64,000 bases of DNA, taken from the NCBI GenBank assembly GCA_016858145.1, contig JAEHOE010000013.1:1476191-1540190 (forward strand), given 5' to 3'. A program made the position numbers and the translations under genes. Below are positions 55,945 to 64,000 of the stretch, one piece after another; positions within the stretch are counted from its first letter, which is position 1; each line of letters opens with the position of its first letter. This DNA comes from Edaphochlamys debaryana (lineage: Eukaryota; Chlorophyta; Chlorophyceae; Chlamydomonadales). Below the pieces are notes generated by a model. The model was given only the letters and a program-made list of their open reading frames with translations, searched no databases and had not been told where the DNA came from.

Positions 55945-56744
55945 TGAATGCTTCCATTTGCGAGCCCATGTCCACCTTCCTTGCCATACAGGAAATGTTG
56001 GTGTCGTGTGGCATGCGCAACATGGCGGCACGGGCCAAGATGAACCAAGCTGGCATCTACCTTCGGGCTGCTTATCAGCTGTGTTCTACCGTCGACGACA
56101 TCATAGCCACCAACCGTTATGAAGTGGAGGCCTCCTACTCCCTGGGGGGGTGGAACTTTTGCCCGGACAGGGAACGATGGATGGCCCGAGCCAATGCGGA
56201 GGGCTGCGGCACCGACTTCTACAACCCCGGGAGCCCCAGCGAGCCCTCATATCCCACGGCAGTAGCGGTGCTCAAGGAACACGAGGTCAAGTACCTGCTC
56301 ACACGCCTCAGCTCGCCAACCCCCGGGTTCCCCGCGCCGCGTGTGCCATGGGCACCGCTTTCCCCCGCTCCCGCGTCACCCACTCCAGACCTCAAGGCCG
56401 GAGCTCAGCATCATTGGAAACAGCAAGGCAAGGGAAAGGGCAACACATGGAAGCAGGCCCGAAAGCACAAGACCGGCTATGCGGGCGGAGCAGGCATCAT
56501 GATGATGACTGATGGCACGACACCGTCTTTCCTCATCCCTGACCAGCAGGGCCCGTGGACCCGCAAGTACCTCCTGCCCGCCCTCGGCTCAGACCTCAAG
56601 TGGACCGACAGCGAGGCCGAGCAGCTACGCCACCACCTTGCATTCGCTGCCCGGACCGACTCCACCGCCCGCCGAGGACTGAACGTGGCACGCAGCCACT
56701 TCCACCGCATCCTTGCCGAGTTGTCCGACGCACGTGCCTGCTGA
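55941..56744 (+). CDS. Spacer ORF with Trp/GCG module 2
   Basis: The sequence begins with MMNASICEPMSTFLAIQEML and AARAKMNQAGIYLRAAYQLC. It then shows module 2, SLGGWNFCPDRERWMARANA followed by EGCGTDFYNPGSP (about 56121-56240). A basic Lys/Gly tract (HWKQQGKGKGNTWKQARKHK) follows, and then WTDSEAEQLRHHLAFAARTD. The helix before the next module (LNVARSHFHRILAELSDARA) resembles that before module 4. No known domain was recognised. Confidence 0.5.
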   Translation: MMNASICEPMSTFLAIQEMLVSCGMRNMAARAKMNQAGIYLRAAYQLCSTVDDIIATNRYEVEASYSLGGWNFCPDRERWMARANAEGCGTDFYNPGSPSEPSYPTAVAVLKEHEVKYLLTRLSSPTPGFPAPRVPWAPLSPAPASPTPDLKAGAQHHWKQQGKGKGNTWKQARKHKTGYAGGAGIMMMTDGTTPSFLIPDQQGPWTRKYLLPALGSDLKWTDSEAEQLRHHLAFAARTDSTARRGLNVARSHFHRILAELSDARAC

Positions 56745-56986
56745 GGCGGTCCAGGGACAGCGTACGGCGAGCCTGGGATTGTGCGGGTTACAAGCATTTC
56801 CCCGAATTCTCGGATTGGCTCAAGGCCGTCAAGAGTACTGGGTGTGGACTGGGGCCCTGCTGCCCTTGGATTCCGGGGGATTCGGAAGCCTGTTGGCCTC
56901 AAGGCCAACTGACCTCTTCCCAGCTCCTGGACCTTTCCGCCCTCATGTACGGCGCCCTGGACGACCTGGACAACGGAGGAGGGTGA
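56742..56986 (+). CDS. Spacer ORF with Trp/GCG module 3
   Basis: Module 3 reads AWDCAGYKHFPEFSDWLKAV, then KSTGCGLGPCCPWIPGDSEA, and is followed by the helix LTSSQLLDLSALMYGALDDL. This is the best-preserved form. It shares GCGLGP, a PW.P turn and a trailing Cys with modules 4 and 6. It appears to continue the preceding frame after a one-base shift near 56742. Confidence 0.5.
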
Positions 56987-57029
56987 GCTCTGGTCCGCAC
57001 AAGGCAGCCGAGGAGACGCAGGTGTAGCC

Positions 57030-57505
57030 ATGATGACGGAGAAACCGGCTTACAGCCCCCCGTCTGACACGCCCCCGCTTCCCCTCGACCCTTCGGCCAC
57101 ACGAGTCGAACCAGAGGCATGGGACCTTCCCGAGCCCCTCAGCGCCCCGGACCATGACGCCCTAGACGCCGCCCTCAACGCCAAGTTGAACTCGGGTCGG
57201 CCATGGCATACGTGCGCCGGGTCCGCGCATATCGTAAGGTGTTTGGCTAACGCTGCGCACCACGACAGCATCGGACGCCAAGAGGAGAACAAGGCCCGAG
57301 CTCACCTCCACGCTGCGTGCGCTGCGTTAACCGCCTCCACGGCCCGTCACCAGCGGCGCGCAACATTGGGTTGAGAAAGCTTGGGAGCAAGGCGGCCAGA
57401 ACTTCTACCCCGCAGCCACAAACTGGCACGCAGCGGTACAAGCCTCTGGTTGCGGCCTAGGACCCTGTCGCCCTTGGGTACCCAACGACGCCGAGTGCTG
57501 CCGTC
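57030..57505 (+). pseudogene. Spacer ORF with Trp/GCG module 4, frameshift before the module
   Basis: The frame from 57030 has LSAPDHDALDAALNAKLN and the helix KARAHLHAACAALTASTARH, and stops at 57374. A neighbouring frame then gives EKAWEQGGQNFYPAATNW, HAAVQASGCGLGPCRPWVP and NDAECC (57373-57501). The order helix, then Trp, then GCGLGPC matches module 3 closely. A single shift would make one protein. Confidence 0.5.
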
Positions 57506-57655
57506 CCAAGCACCCTCTTTCCCCCCGCGCAGGTAGCCCTCCTTACCGCCTTCGTCCAGCAGCCTTCGCCCTCACCGTCAACTTCATCTCCAGAGCCACT
57601 CGCCGGGTCCAACCGCTCAGCCCTCAAGCGCCCTAACCCGACACTCGCAGGTCAT

Positions 57656-58496
57656 GTGGACCATTGGGCCGCCCTACGCGAGCGACCCGTCTCTCCACCC
57701 CCCGAAGGCCACCCCTCTGGCACCTTCTGGGCGGGGTTACAACCGGAGCCAACAGACATCAACGCTCACGTATGGTTCGTCAACTACTCCGACTCGCGCC
57801 TCGACCCCTCACACCGGCTTACCCCCAGTGACTGGTCCCGCATGGAGACCACGCTCAACGCTGCCTGTGAGTTCGCCCACACCTCTGCCCGCACACGACG
57901 AGCGGCCGAGCTGTTAATGGTGGACGCCAGTACCCAGTTGGCGTTGGCAAAGGAGCTCAAGCTGGAAGCCCGCCGCCTCCTCGGACCAAGCCTGGGTCGT
58001 GGCCGGGCACAAGGTGTGCGCCGACCGGGCTTACTGGTACCAGAAGGTGACCGAGCAGGCCTGGCCAGCCCCGGCGTGCCTCCCTGGATCCATGGCGAGG
58101 ACGCCATTCCTGATGGGCCCCATCGCCAAGCTTAACTCCCGACAGCGTTGGGAGCTACACCAGTGCATCGACTTCGCAGGATACGGCAAGGGACGGCGGG
58201 AAGAGACCCCTGTGGACCCCCGTCGTACAACTCCCCCAGCCGCAGACGTGTCCATGCTCTCAAGTGCCCCCGGCAGCCCTTCAAGCCAGAGCCTGGGCCA
58301 GTCTTTCTTCGACATCGACTTCCCTTGGAGGGAGATGAGTGAGCTGGAGCGCCTACTCCACACGCCCCCGCCTTCTCCTCCATCTCAGGGGCCGGACACC
58401 AGCGCGCCCGGCCCCCTGAGCACGTCGACTCCTCCTCAACCCCCGGCAGCCCCCAATCACGGGCCCCCTTCGCTTGAAGCCGAGATCCACCGATGA
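57656..58496 (+). pseudogene. Spacer ORFs with degenerate Trp module 5
   Basis: The first frame (to 58135) has LTPSDWSRMETTLNAACEFA and the helix TQLALAKELKLEARRLLGPS. A second frame (57999-58496) gives AWVVAGHKVCADRAYWYQKV at about 57985-58050. This has the Trp-Ala-Gly...Trp layout of the module but lacks the GCG. It then runs into a Pro/Ser-rich tail with FDIDFPWREMSELERLL. Function is unknown. Confidence 0.4.
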
Positions 58497-58559
58497 CGAC
58501 CTTGACAGACTGCTGTCCGACTCTTCTCTCTCCGATGCACCGCCCCCTACCAACCAAAT

Positions 58560-58990
58560 GGTTTGAGGAGCCGGTGCCCCACGACCTGGCCACCCTTCCC
58601 GTGGCAGGCCGCCTCCCTCGAACAGCACAAGGAATACATGCAGAACATCACTTGCGCTGTTATCGACAGTCACGTGGCGCGGCTGGACCCTGGCATGACG
58701 TGGACACCTCAGCAGGATCATGAGATTGCCACGTGCCTCGTCTGGCGGCCAATGACTGCGAGTCGGCACGCTGGCTGCGGCAGTCAGACCCGCTCGCCGG
58801 CACGCAGCCTTCACCCCATGCCAACACGGCCTCCAAGCTCCACCGTCGAGCTGAACGCTTGGTCCACCGTGCCTGGCAGCGGGGGGCCCGTTCCGTCTAC
58901 CCTAAGCTGGAGTCCTGGCGCGGCGCCGTCAACAAGGTAGGCTGTGGACTTGGAGCGCAGCGACCTTGGCGTCACAACTACTCGCCCGGA
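58560..58990 (+). pseudogene. Spacer ORF with Trp/GCG module 6
   Basis: The frame contains HANTASKLHRRAERLVHRAW, then QRGARSVYPKLESWRGAVNK, then VGCGLGAQRPWRHNYSPG (about 58856-58984). It keeps the Trp, Tyr-Pro, Trp, GCGLG and PW positions of modules 3 and 4. The helix ahead of it carries the same His/Arg pattern. Upstream is WTPQQDHEIATCLVWR, which resembles the 'LT..D' helix openers of the other units. Confidence 0.45.
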
Positions 58991-61432
58991 CCCTCAGGCG
59001 CCGCAACCACTTCCCCCGGCAAAGCCTTCCGCCTCCGTGACCTGGCAGGCATGTTCGAACCCGAAGGTCCGTGGGGAACGCCCGCCTTGGGTCCCAGTCA
59101 CTCAGGACACCGGAGTCATGACCCTGACGGACGCAGCGCCGGCCTCCCCGCGCCCTGCGCCACACCGTGCAGGCCCCACGTCATTCCGGCCCCTCGAATC
59201 CTGGTTTGCCTCCTCTCCCCTCGCCTGACTCCACTCCAGGTTCCCGGCGAGGACGTCCCCACCCATGCTAACGCGTGCGGCATCGGAGCAACGAAGCCAA
59301 GCCCCAGCCCGGCCCGAGCAGGCCGCGCCCGAGGAAGTTTTGGCAGTCGCCCGCGACTGGCCGAACCCGCGACACGACGAACCTTCGCTTGCCCCCTCGC
59401 CGGTTGACTCTACGAATACAGAAGAGATACTGGAAGGACTCTGCATGCTCGGAAGCCAGACAGCGCCGCCGCCGCAGGACTCCGAAGGCGAGGCCCCCGA
59501 CATCGACATGGGCTCGCCAGCTCGCGCCGCTTCAAGCGGGCGACGCGCACCAACTTCGTCGCCTGGCCTGCCGTTTCGCCCACGCCGCCGCAGATGAATG
59601 CACTATCGGTTTTGACCTGGGTCTGACCCCTCCGTTCAACGAGACAGCATCATCCCGCCGCCATCGCGAGGGCCCACGCGACTATCACCTTCAACGTGGA
59701 AACGCCATTTGGGACGTGGCACTACAACTGCGAGATATAGTCAACCAACCCTTCATGGTCAAGCTCGCGTGCAGTCGTACCAATCAAGCCGAGCCGTGCG
59801 AAACCGGCCCGTGGACCCCGGCCTCCAGCACGGTTCCCCCGCTTGTGGACTCTTCCCCCGGCTGCTGCATGATGACCTCCGACACCCCAGCCCAGCCTGT
59901 GTCCGTCACCTCACCACCAGCAAGCCCCCGAGGCCCAGCAAGACTGGAAGCTTCTGCAAACCCTGGTACTGCAGGCGGCGGAGGCTGAGGCATGGTGCGG
60001 GTTGCTGGACATCCCGCCGTCCGCGCGCGGAGACCCCTTCACAGGCGGTAGCCAGACAGAACGAGATGCAGGCGCGCCAAGCCATCGCGGTCCGAGCCAG
60101 GGCCGCCGCAGAAGACGCCTTCGCCGTCATACTCAACCGCAGAAGGTGGGCAATGGAGAAGGCAGTGCGCAGCGCTCCTGCCGCCAGCAGTAAGCGGCGT
60201 GTCGAGACTGCCCTGATCACTCCCCCACACGGTCGATGCATCGAGACCTCTGCCAACCCTACGCCGTCCATCCAAGACCGTACCAACCAAGCCTCCCTCT
60301 TACCAGGACCCGTTCTCCCTTGCCTGCAGGATGACATCGTCGCCAGCCCTGCCGCCGCCGCCCTTGGCTAATGGATCAGCTTGGATTGATAAACTACCTT
60401 CGTGACCGGCTGGATTGGGAGATCGTATCCCGCGCCGTACGACGTGCTGCTGAGTCAGAAGCGCTCTACGTGTGCTAGGCTACGAAGACACGTCCCACCT
60501 GTCCGAGGACCAGCTGCGCTACCGCCAGGTGGCCATCACCGGCCACAAGCGAGTGGCGGACGGGGCAAGGGCCACAGCACGACACGTGCTCGAGGGCCTT
60601 GCAGCGCGCCTCCCCACCTGGCGACCCAGCCGGCCATGCTGGGAGGCACGCTCATCCCCGTCACATTGACACCCGTGTCCCCTGTCGGTGCCGCTTCCGT
60701 CGAGAACGTGGTGACTTCGCCTCCTCCACCTTTAACGCTCCGACCGCAGCCGCGGAAGCCTGCCCTTCCAGTACGGAGCTAGCTGAGAGCGAGGTGGCCA
60801 TTGCCCTGCTACATCTCGCCGATGGCGCAACCAGTCCAGGAACCGCCCCCGCAGATGTATCCATGATGCAGCCTCCACCGTCTGACAAGACTGGACCGAG
60901 CGCACGAGGAGTGAGACAAACCCCCTCACGCAGCCCCTGACCGAGTCCCCCGTGGACAGCGCGGACGACAGCACCACCGCTCCCCGGACTCGCAGCACTC
61001 ACCAATATCCCGTGGACGACAGTTACCTTTGGGCGCCCTACAGCTCTTCCTCCGGCACCAGCCCCTCACTTCGAGACAGCCAGCGCCCGGGAGCCCCTGG
61101 GCATCGGAAACCGCAACCACCATCCGACACCCTAGCGGATTCAGCCGCCCCCGGCCCACGCCCTTTGCTCAAATGCCTGGCGTCGTCACCAGCTCACACC
61201 TGGTGGCGCGCTGGCAGGAGCTCCGGGCACGGGGCCCGGTAGGCCACCCCCGCAGTTTCCGTCCGCGCCCACGTCCACGTCATCCCCGGCCGTCTACGGG
61301 CCAGAGCCGCGGCCGCCCCCTGTCGTTACGGAAACACGCCGAACCAGCAGTGTCCCCTCAACCCGAACCCGAGGAAGGCCGCCGCAAGGTAAGGCGTTCT
61401 GCACGACAACAGGATGGCCCCTGCCCGCCGGC
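58991..61432 (+). other. Remaining spacer: fragmentary Pro/Ala-rich frames
   Basis: Coding-like pieces alternate between frames, for example AHQLRRLACRFAHAAADECT (near 59.55 kb), NAIWDVALQLRDIVNQPFMV (near 59.7 kb), QAIAVRARAAAEDAFAVILN (near 60.08 kb) and LSEDQLRYRQVAITGHKRVA (near 60.5 kb). These resemble the helical parts of the spacer units but no GCG module was recognised. The high density of short frames suggests many indels. Confidence 0.4.
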
Positions 61433-62010
61433 GTGTCAAGCCTAGATTCCGGGGCCCCCAAGGCTGGCGTCCCATGGCCCCGCATCGCCTCGTCACGACT
61501 TCCGCCCGACGACCTGGACCCTCTCTTCCGGCAAATGCAGCTGCGGGATTGGCTCGCAGCAGCATCCAAACCGATGGCGCGTGGTACAGCACCTGAACGT
61601 GACGCCTGGCATGCGGTGCCTAACGTTTGGGTAGGTTTCAGCACTCTGGAGACTGGCGCACGATGGCCTGCGGTGGTGGACAGCGCAGCCCGCATCTCCG
61701 TCGTCACTCTCAGCACGCTACGGCGCCTGAGCCACACCAACCCCGTCGTACCCGTACAACGCCCCCCTCAACAACGCGTCCGGCCAACCGATTGACGTGG
61801 TGGGCAAGACCGTACTCACCGTGATATTGCCCGACCGCTTCAACCGAAGTGGAAGTGTATGTGGCCACGACGCCTCGCGTCTGAGTGATCTTGGGCCTCG
61901 ACTGGTTGCATGCCGTACGGGCCTGCATCGACCTAGATCAACACCTGCTGCACTACACCTCCTCTCAGGAACAGCGCTGCCACGTCGAGCTCTGGAGCGA
62001 GAGCCACAGC
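61433..62010 (+). pseudogene. Second aspartic-protease-like domain (DSA instead of DSG)
   Basis: The first frame has FSTLETGARWPAVVDSAARI followed by SVVTLSTLRRL near 61.68 kb, where the catalytic Gly is replaced by Ala. A different frame then gives MILGLDWLHAVRACIDLDQ near 61.89 kb, the classic gypsy 'ILG.DWL..H.A.ID' end. A frameshift lies between them. The position immediately before RT is where a Ty3/gypsy protease is expected, so this may be the ancestral protease and the upstream DSG copy the extra one. Confidence 0.65.
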
Positions 62011-62335
62011 CGCGCCTCCCGACCCGACATCTGCATGATGGGGGGCGATGGGGCGGCGGTACACGCCCTCACCACCGGGTTCGGCCCCGAGCCCGACGTG
62101 GAAACCGGTCCTCCCCCACCGGAGCCCGGGCCCCCGCGGGAGAGGGACCGGCGTCGCTTCCCCTCGTCCGGCGATGAGCCTACAGTGGTGCAACGACCCC
62201 TGGAGCCTCCGCCCGTACAGCGAGATCGAGCTTCTCACCCCCCGCCGAGCACGTGGCGAGGGCACGTCTGTTCGCAGAACAAACAATTGCCCCTGCGTGC
62301 CAGAAGCACCCCGACGAGGAGCTGGCCGCAACACC

Positions 62336-63178
62336 TAGCAGCCTGCGTCAACCCCAACTTAAGCCGTGAGCAGTGGGAAAAAGCTTACGGCCCTACTTTA
62401 CAAGCACTTCGATTTGTTTGCACGCAACTCACTGGAGCTGGGCCGAACTACGTGGCAGTCCCTCACCGTCGACACTGGCGACAGCCCTCCGATCTTCGTG
62501 CCCCCCTCACCGTATGTCGTACCCAAGACAGACAAGTGTGCAACGAGGCATCCAAGAGCTCTTGCAATCCGGCATCATCGAGCCTGCGGAGAGCCCCTGG
62601 AGCAGCCCGGTTTTCGTGGTGCGCAACTCTTCAGGCAAGCCCCGCCTTGTGGTGGACCTGAGGCGTATCAATGCCGTACTACGACCCGTACGTTTCCCCA
62701 TTGGGGTGTTGAGAGAGGTGCTGGACCGCGTCATTCCTCCTCCCGGAGAGCAGCGCTTCGCCAGCACCCTCGACTGTCGCATGGGCTTCTACGCCATCCC
62801 CATCGATGACCCTGCAAGTCGGGACCGCGTGGCCTTCCACACCACCTCTGGGTGCTGGCGCTTCAAGCGCATGCCCATGGGACTAGCCTCTTCTCCAGCC
62901 ATTTGGTGCCAGCTCATGCAAAGGCGCTTGGCCCTGTGCTGCTGGGAGGCGCTCCAGAGTGCCGGCACCCAAGGAGGCACCCGCTCGTCTTGACACCACC
63001 GCTGATCCCACACCCCTCCTCAGGGTCCCTATCGCCGCCGCAACCCCAATGGTCCCGACAGCGCCCCCGCCCTTCAAGGAACCCCGAGGACCGGTGCGGG
63101 ACCACCTGGGTGGACGACAGCCTAGCCCTCAGCAAGGACTTCGACACCCACCTGAGAGACCTGGAGCGGGTGTTTTGA
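62336..63178 (+). pseudogene. Reverse transcriptase (Ty3/gypsy type), frameshifted
   Basis: LTALLYKHFDLFARNSLELG is followed by the next frame with IQELLQSGIIEPAESPWSSP, VFVVRNSSGKPRLVVDLRRI, ASTLDCRMGFYAIPIDD and RMPMGLASSPAIW (motif B). After a shift and a Pro-rich insert of about 40 residues comes TWVDDSLALSKDFDTHLRDL, the YVDD-type catalytic motif C. Frame changes fall at an A-run near 62380, near 62530 and near 62940. The enzyme would copy element RNA into DNA, but this copy cannot be read as one frame. Confidence 0.85.
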
Positions 63179-63359
63179 CCCTGACTTCGGCTGTCAGGGG
63201 TCAAGCTGTCAAGCACCAAGGGCCGCTACTTCCAACGGCAAATACGGTGGCTCGGTTCTCAATCGATTTCGAGAAAGGAAACCGCCACTATGGACCCCCA
63301 AGCACCATGGCCACCATCTCCGCCTTTCCCTGCCCCTAGTACCCGCCGCACGTGGCGTC

Positions 63360-63945
63360 ATGGCTTGGCCTCACCTCCTTTACCGTGCCTGGATCTTCGA
63401 GTACAGCAAGAAGGCTGCACCCATGATCCGGCTCCTGCGGAAAGACGCGCCGTGGGAGTGGGGCCCCGAGCAACAACGCAGCTTCGAGGAGCTGCGACGA
63501 GCCCTCACTGTTGGCCCATCTTACGCAGTCCCACGTTCAAGGAAGGCATGCCGTTCATTCTGGCCACCGACTACTCAGCCGAGGCCATGTCCGCCATCCT
63601 TCAGCAACGGGACCCCAAGAACGGCAAGCTGTACGTGATCCAGTACGCTTCAAGGCGCTGCTCCCCCACTGAGGCAAAGATGGCTTCAGGGAGGGAGAGG
63701 TGCTGGCAGCGTGCTGGGCCATGCGACACTTCCGACCCTACCTGCTGAATGCTCCCGACCCCTTCATCCTGGTCAGCGACAGTCTATGCCTGCGCTACGT
63801 GATGGGGCCCGGAGCATCTGGACAAGAACCGCTGTCGTCCGCCTCACACGCCTCGCCATCAAGATGAGTCAGTTCCGGTTCAAGGTGGAGTTCTCGCCTG
63901 GATCCAAACACCGGAACGCGGACGGGCTAAGCCGCATGGCCGATA
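63360..63945 (+). pseudogene. RNase H domain of the retroelement, frameshifted
   Basis: After a linker with APMIRLLRKDAPWEWGPEQQ and SFEELRRALT, typical of the RT connection region, come MPFILATDYSAEAMSAILQQ, KLYVIQYASRRCSPTEAK, then in other frames LAACWAMRHFRPYLLNAPD and KVEFSPGSKHRNADGLSRM. These are the ordered motifs of Ty3/gypsy RNase H, including the first catalytic Asp and the terminal 'ADGLSR'. It would degrade the RNA strand of the hybrid. Integrase should start just beyond the window. Confidence 0.8.
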
Positions 63946-64000
63946 TGATGGGGGAGCACAACGACGCCCCCCCCGACCGGCCCATTACGCTGGAGCCCCG

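Larger units (their letters stand above)
50338..64000 (+). mobile_element. Ty3/gypsy-like LTR retroelement with a very long repeat-bearing spacer; right end outside window
   Basis: Order on the plus strand is leader, Gag (52006), aspartic protease (DSG, near 54.08 kb), a 7-kb spacer with repeated Trp/GCG modules, a second protease-like domain (DSA, near 61.67 kb), reverse transcriptase (62.37-63.18 kb) and RNase H (63.54-63.94 kb). Protease upstream of RT and RNase H, with ILGLDWL and PWSSPV signatures, is the Ty3/gypsy order. Integrase and the 3' LTR would lie to the right. Usual elements of this group are about 5-8 kb in total. This one already exceeds 11 kb without integrase. Frames change many times, often at homopolymers. 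The left boundary is only an estimate from the TATA-like box. Two nested or tandem elements are a possible alternative. Confidence 0.75.

Noticed and set aside
54746..58990. GCG modules as classical CCHC zinc knuckles
   Set aside because: Cys and His spacing does not fit C-x2-C-x4-H-x4-C, and the conserved Trp and Pro positions are unlike nucleocapsid knuckles.

Overview
The window looks like nuclear DNA of a chlorophycean green alga of the Chlamydomonas/Volvox type. This is an inference. It rests on very high GC, dense small introns whose 3' polypyrimidine tracts are almost pure C, G/C-ending codons, an Rh-type channel gene, and a locally duplicated MYND-finger family. No tRNA, rRNA, CRISPR array or bacterial-type operon was seen.

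Positions 1-34437 hold one huge minus-strand gene for a VPS13-type bridge-like lipid-transfer protein. Its N-terminus is at 34437 and its C-terminus lies beyond base 1. In protein order I can follow a chorein N-terminal segment, lipid-groove repeats, a PH domain, a 650-codon exon, VPS62-like 'WRP..GY' modules, VAB-type modules, two complete dysferlin (DysF) domains, further VAB-type modules, a VPS13_C-like region and more WRP modules. The introns carry several striking simple repeats.

Positions 34438-36952 are mostly non-coding. They contain one short exon-like piece resembling the C-terminus of a TnpB/Fanzor nuclease and a pair of 62-bp direct repeats. Positions 36953-48088 hold three genes: a MYND-finger gene (+) with a disrupted frame, a complete 11-exon Rh ammonium/CO2 channel gene (-), and a second, apparently intact MYND-finger paralogue (+). 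The two MYND genes are clear duplicates and flank the Rh gene.

Positions 48089-50337 show no gene. From about 50.34 kb to the right edge lies a plus-strand LTR-type (Ty3/gypsy-like) retroelement. It has a TATA-like box, a hairpin-rich leader with degenerate tandem repeats, Gag, an aspartic protease, an abnormally long (about 7-8 kb) spacer, a second protease-like domain, reverse transcriptase and RNase H. Integrase and the 3' LTR would lie outside. The spacer carries at least five diverged copies of a Trp/Gly-Cys-Gly module that I do not recognise from any retroelement family. This is the best candidate here for something undescribed. The element is broken by many frameshifts, so it is either decaying or affected by indel errors.
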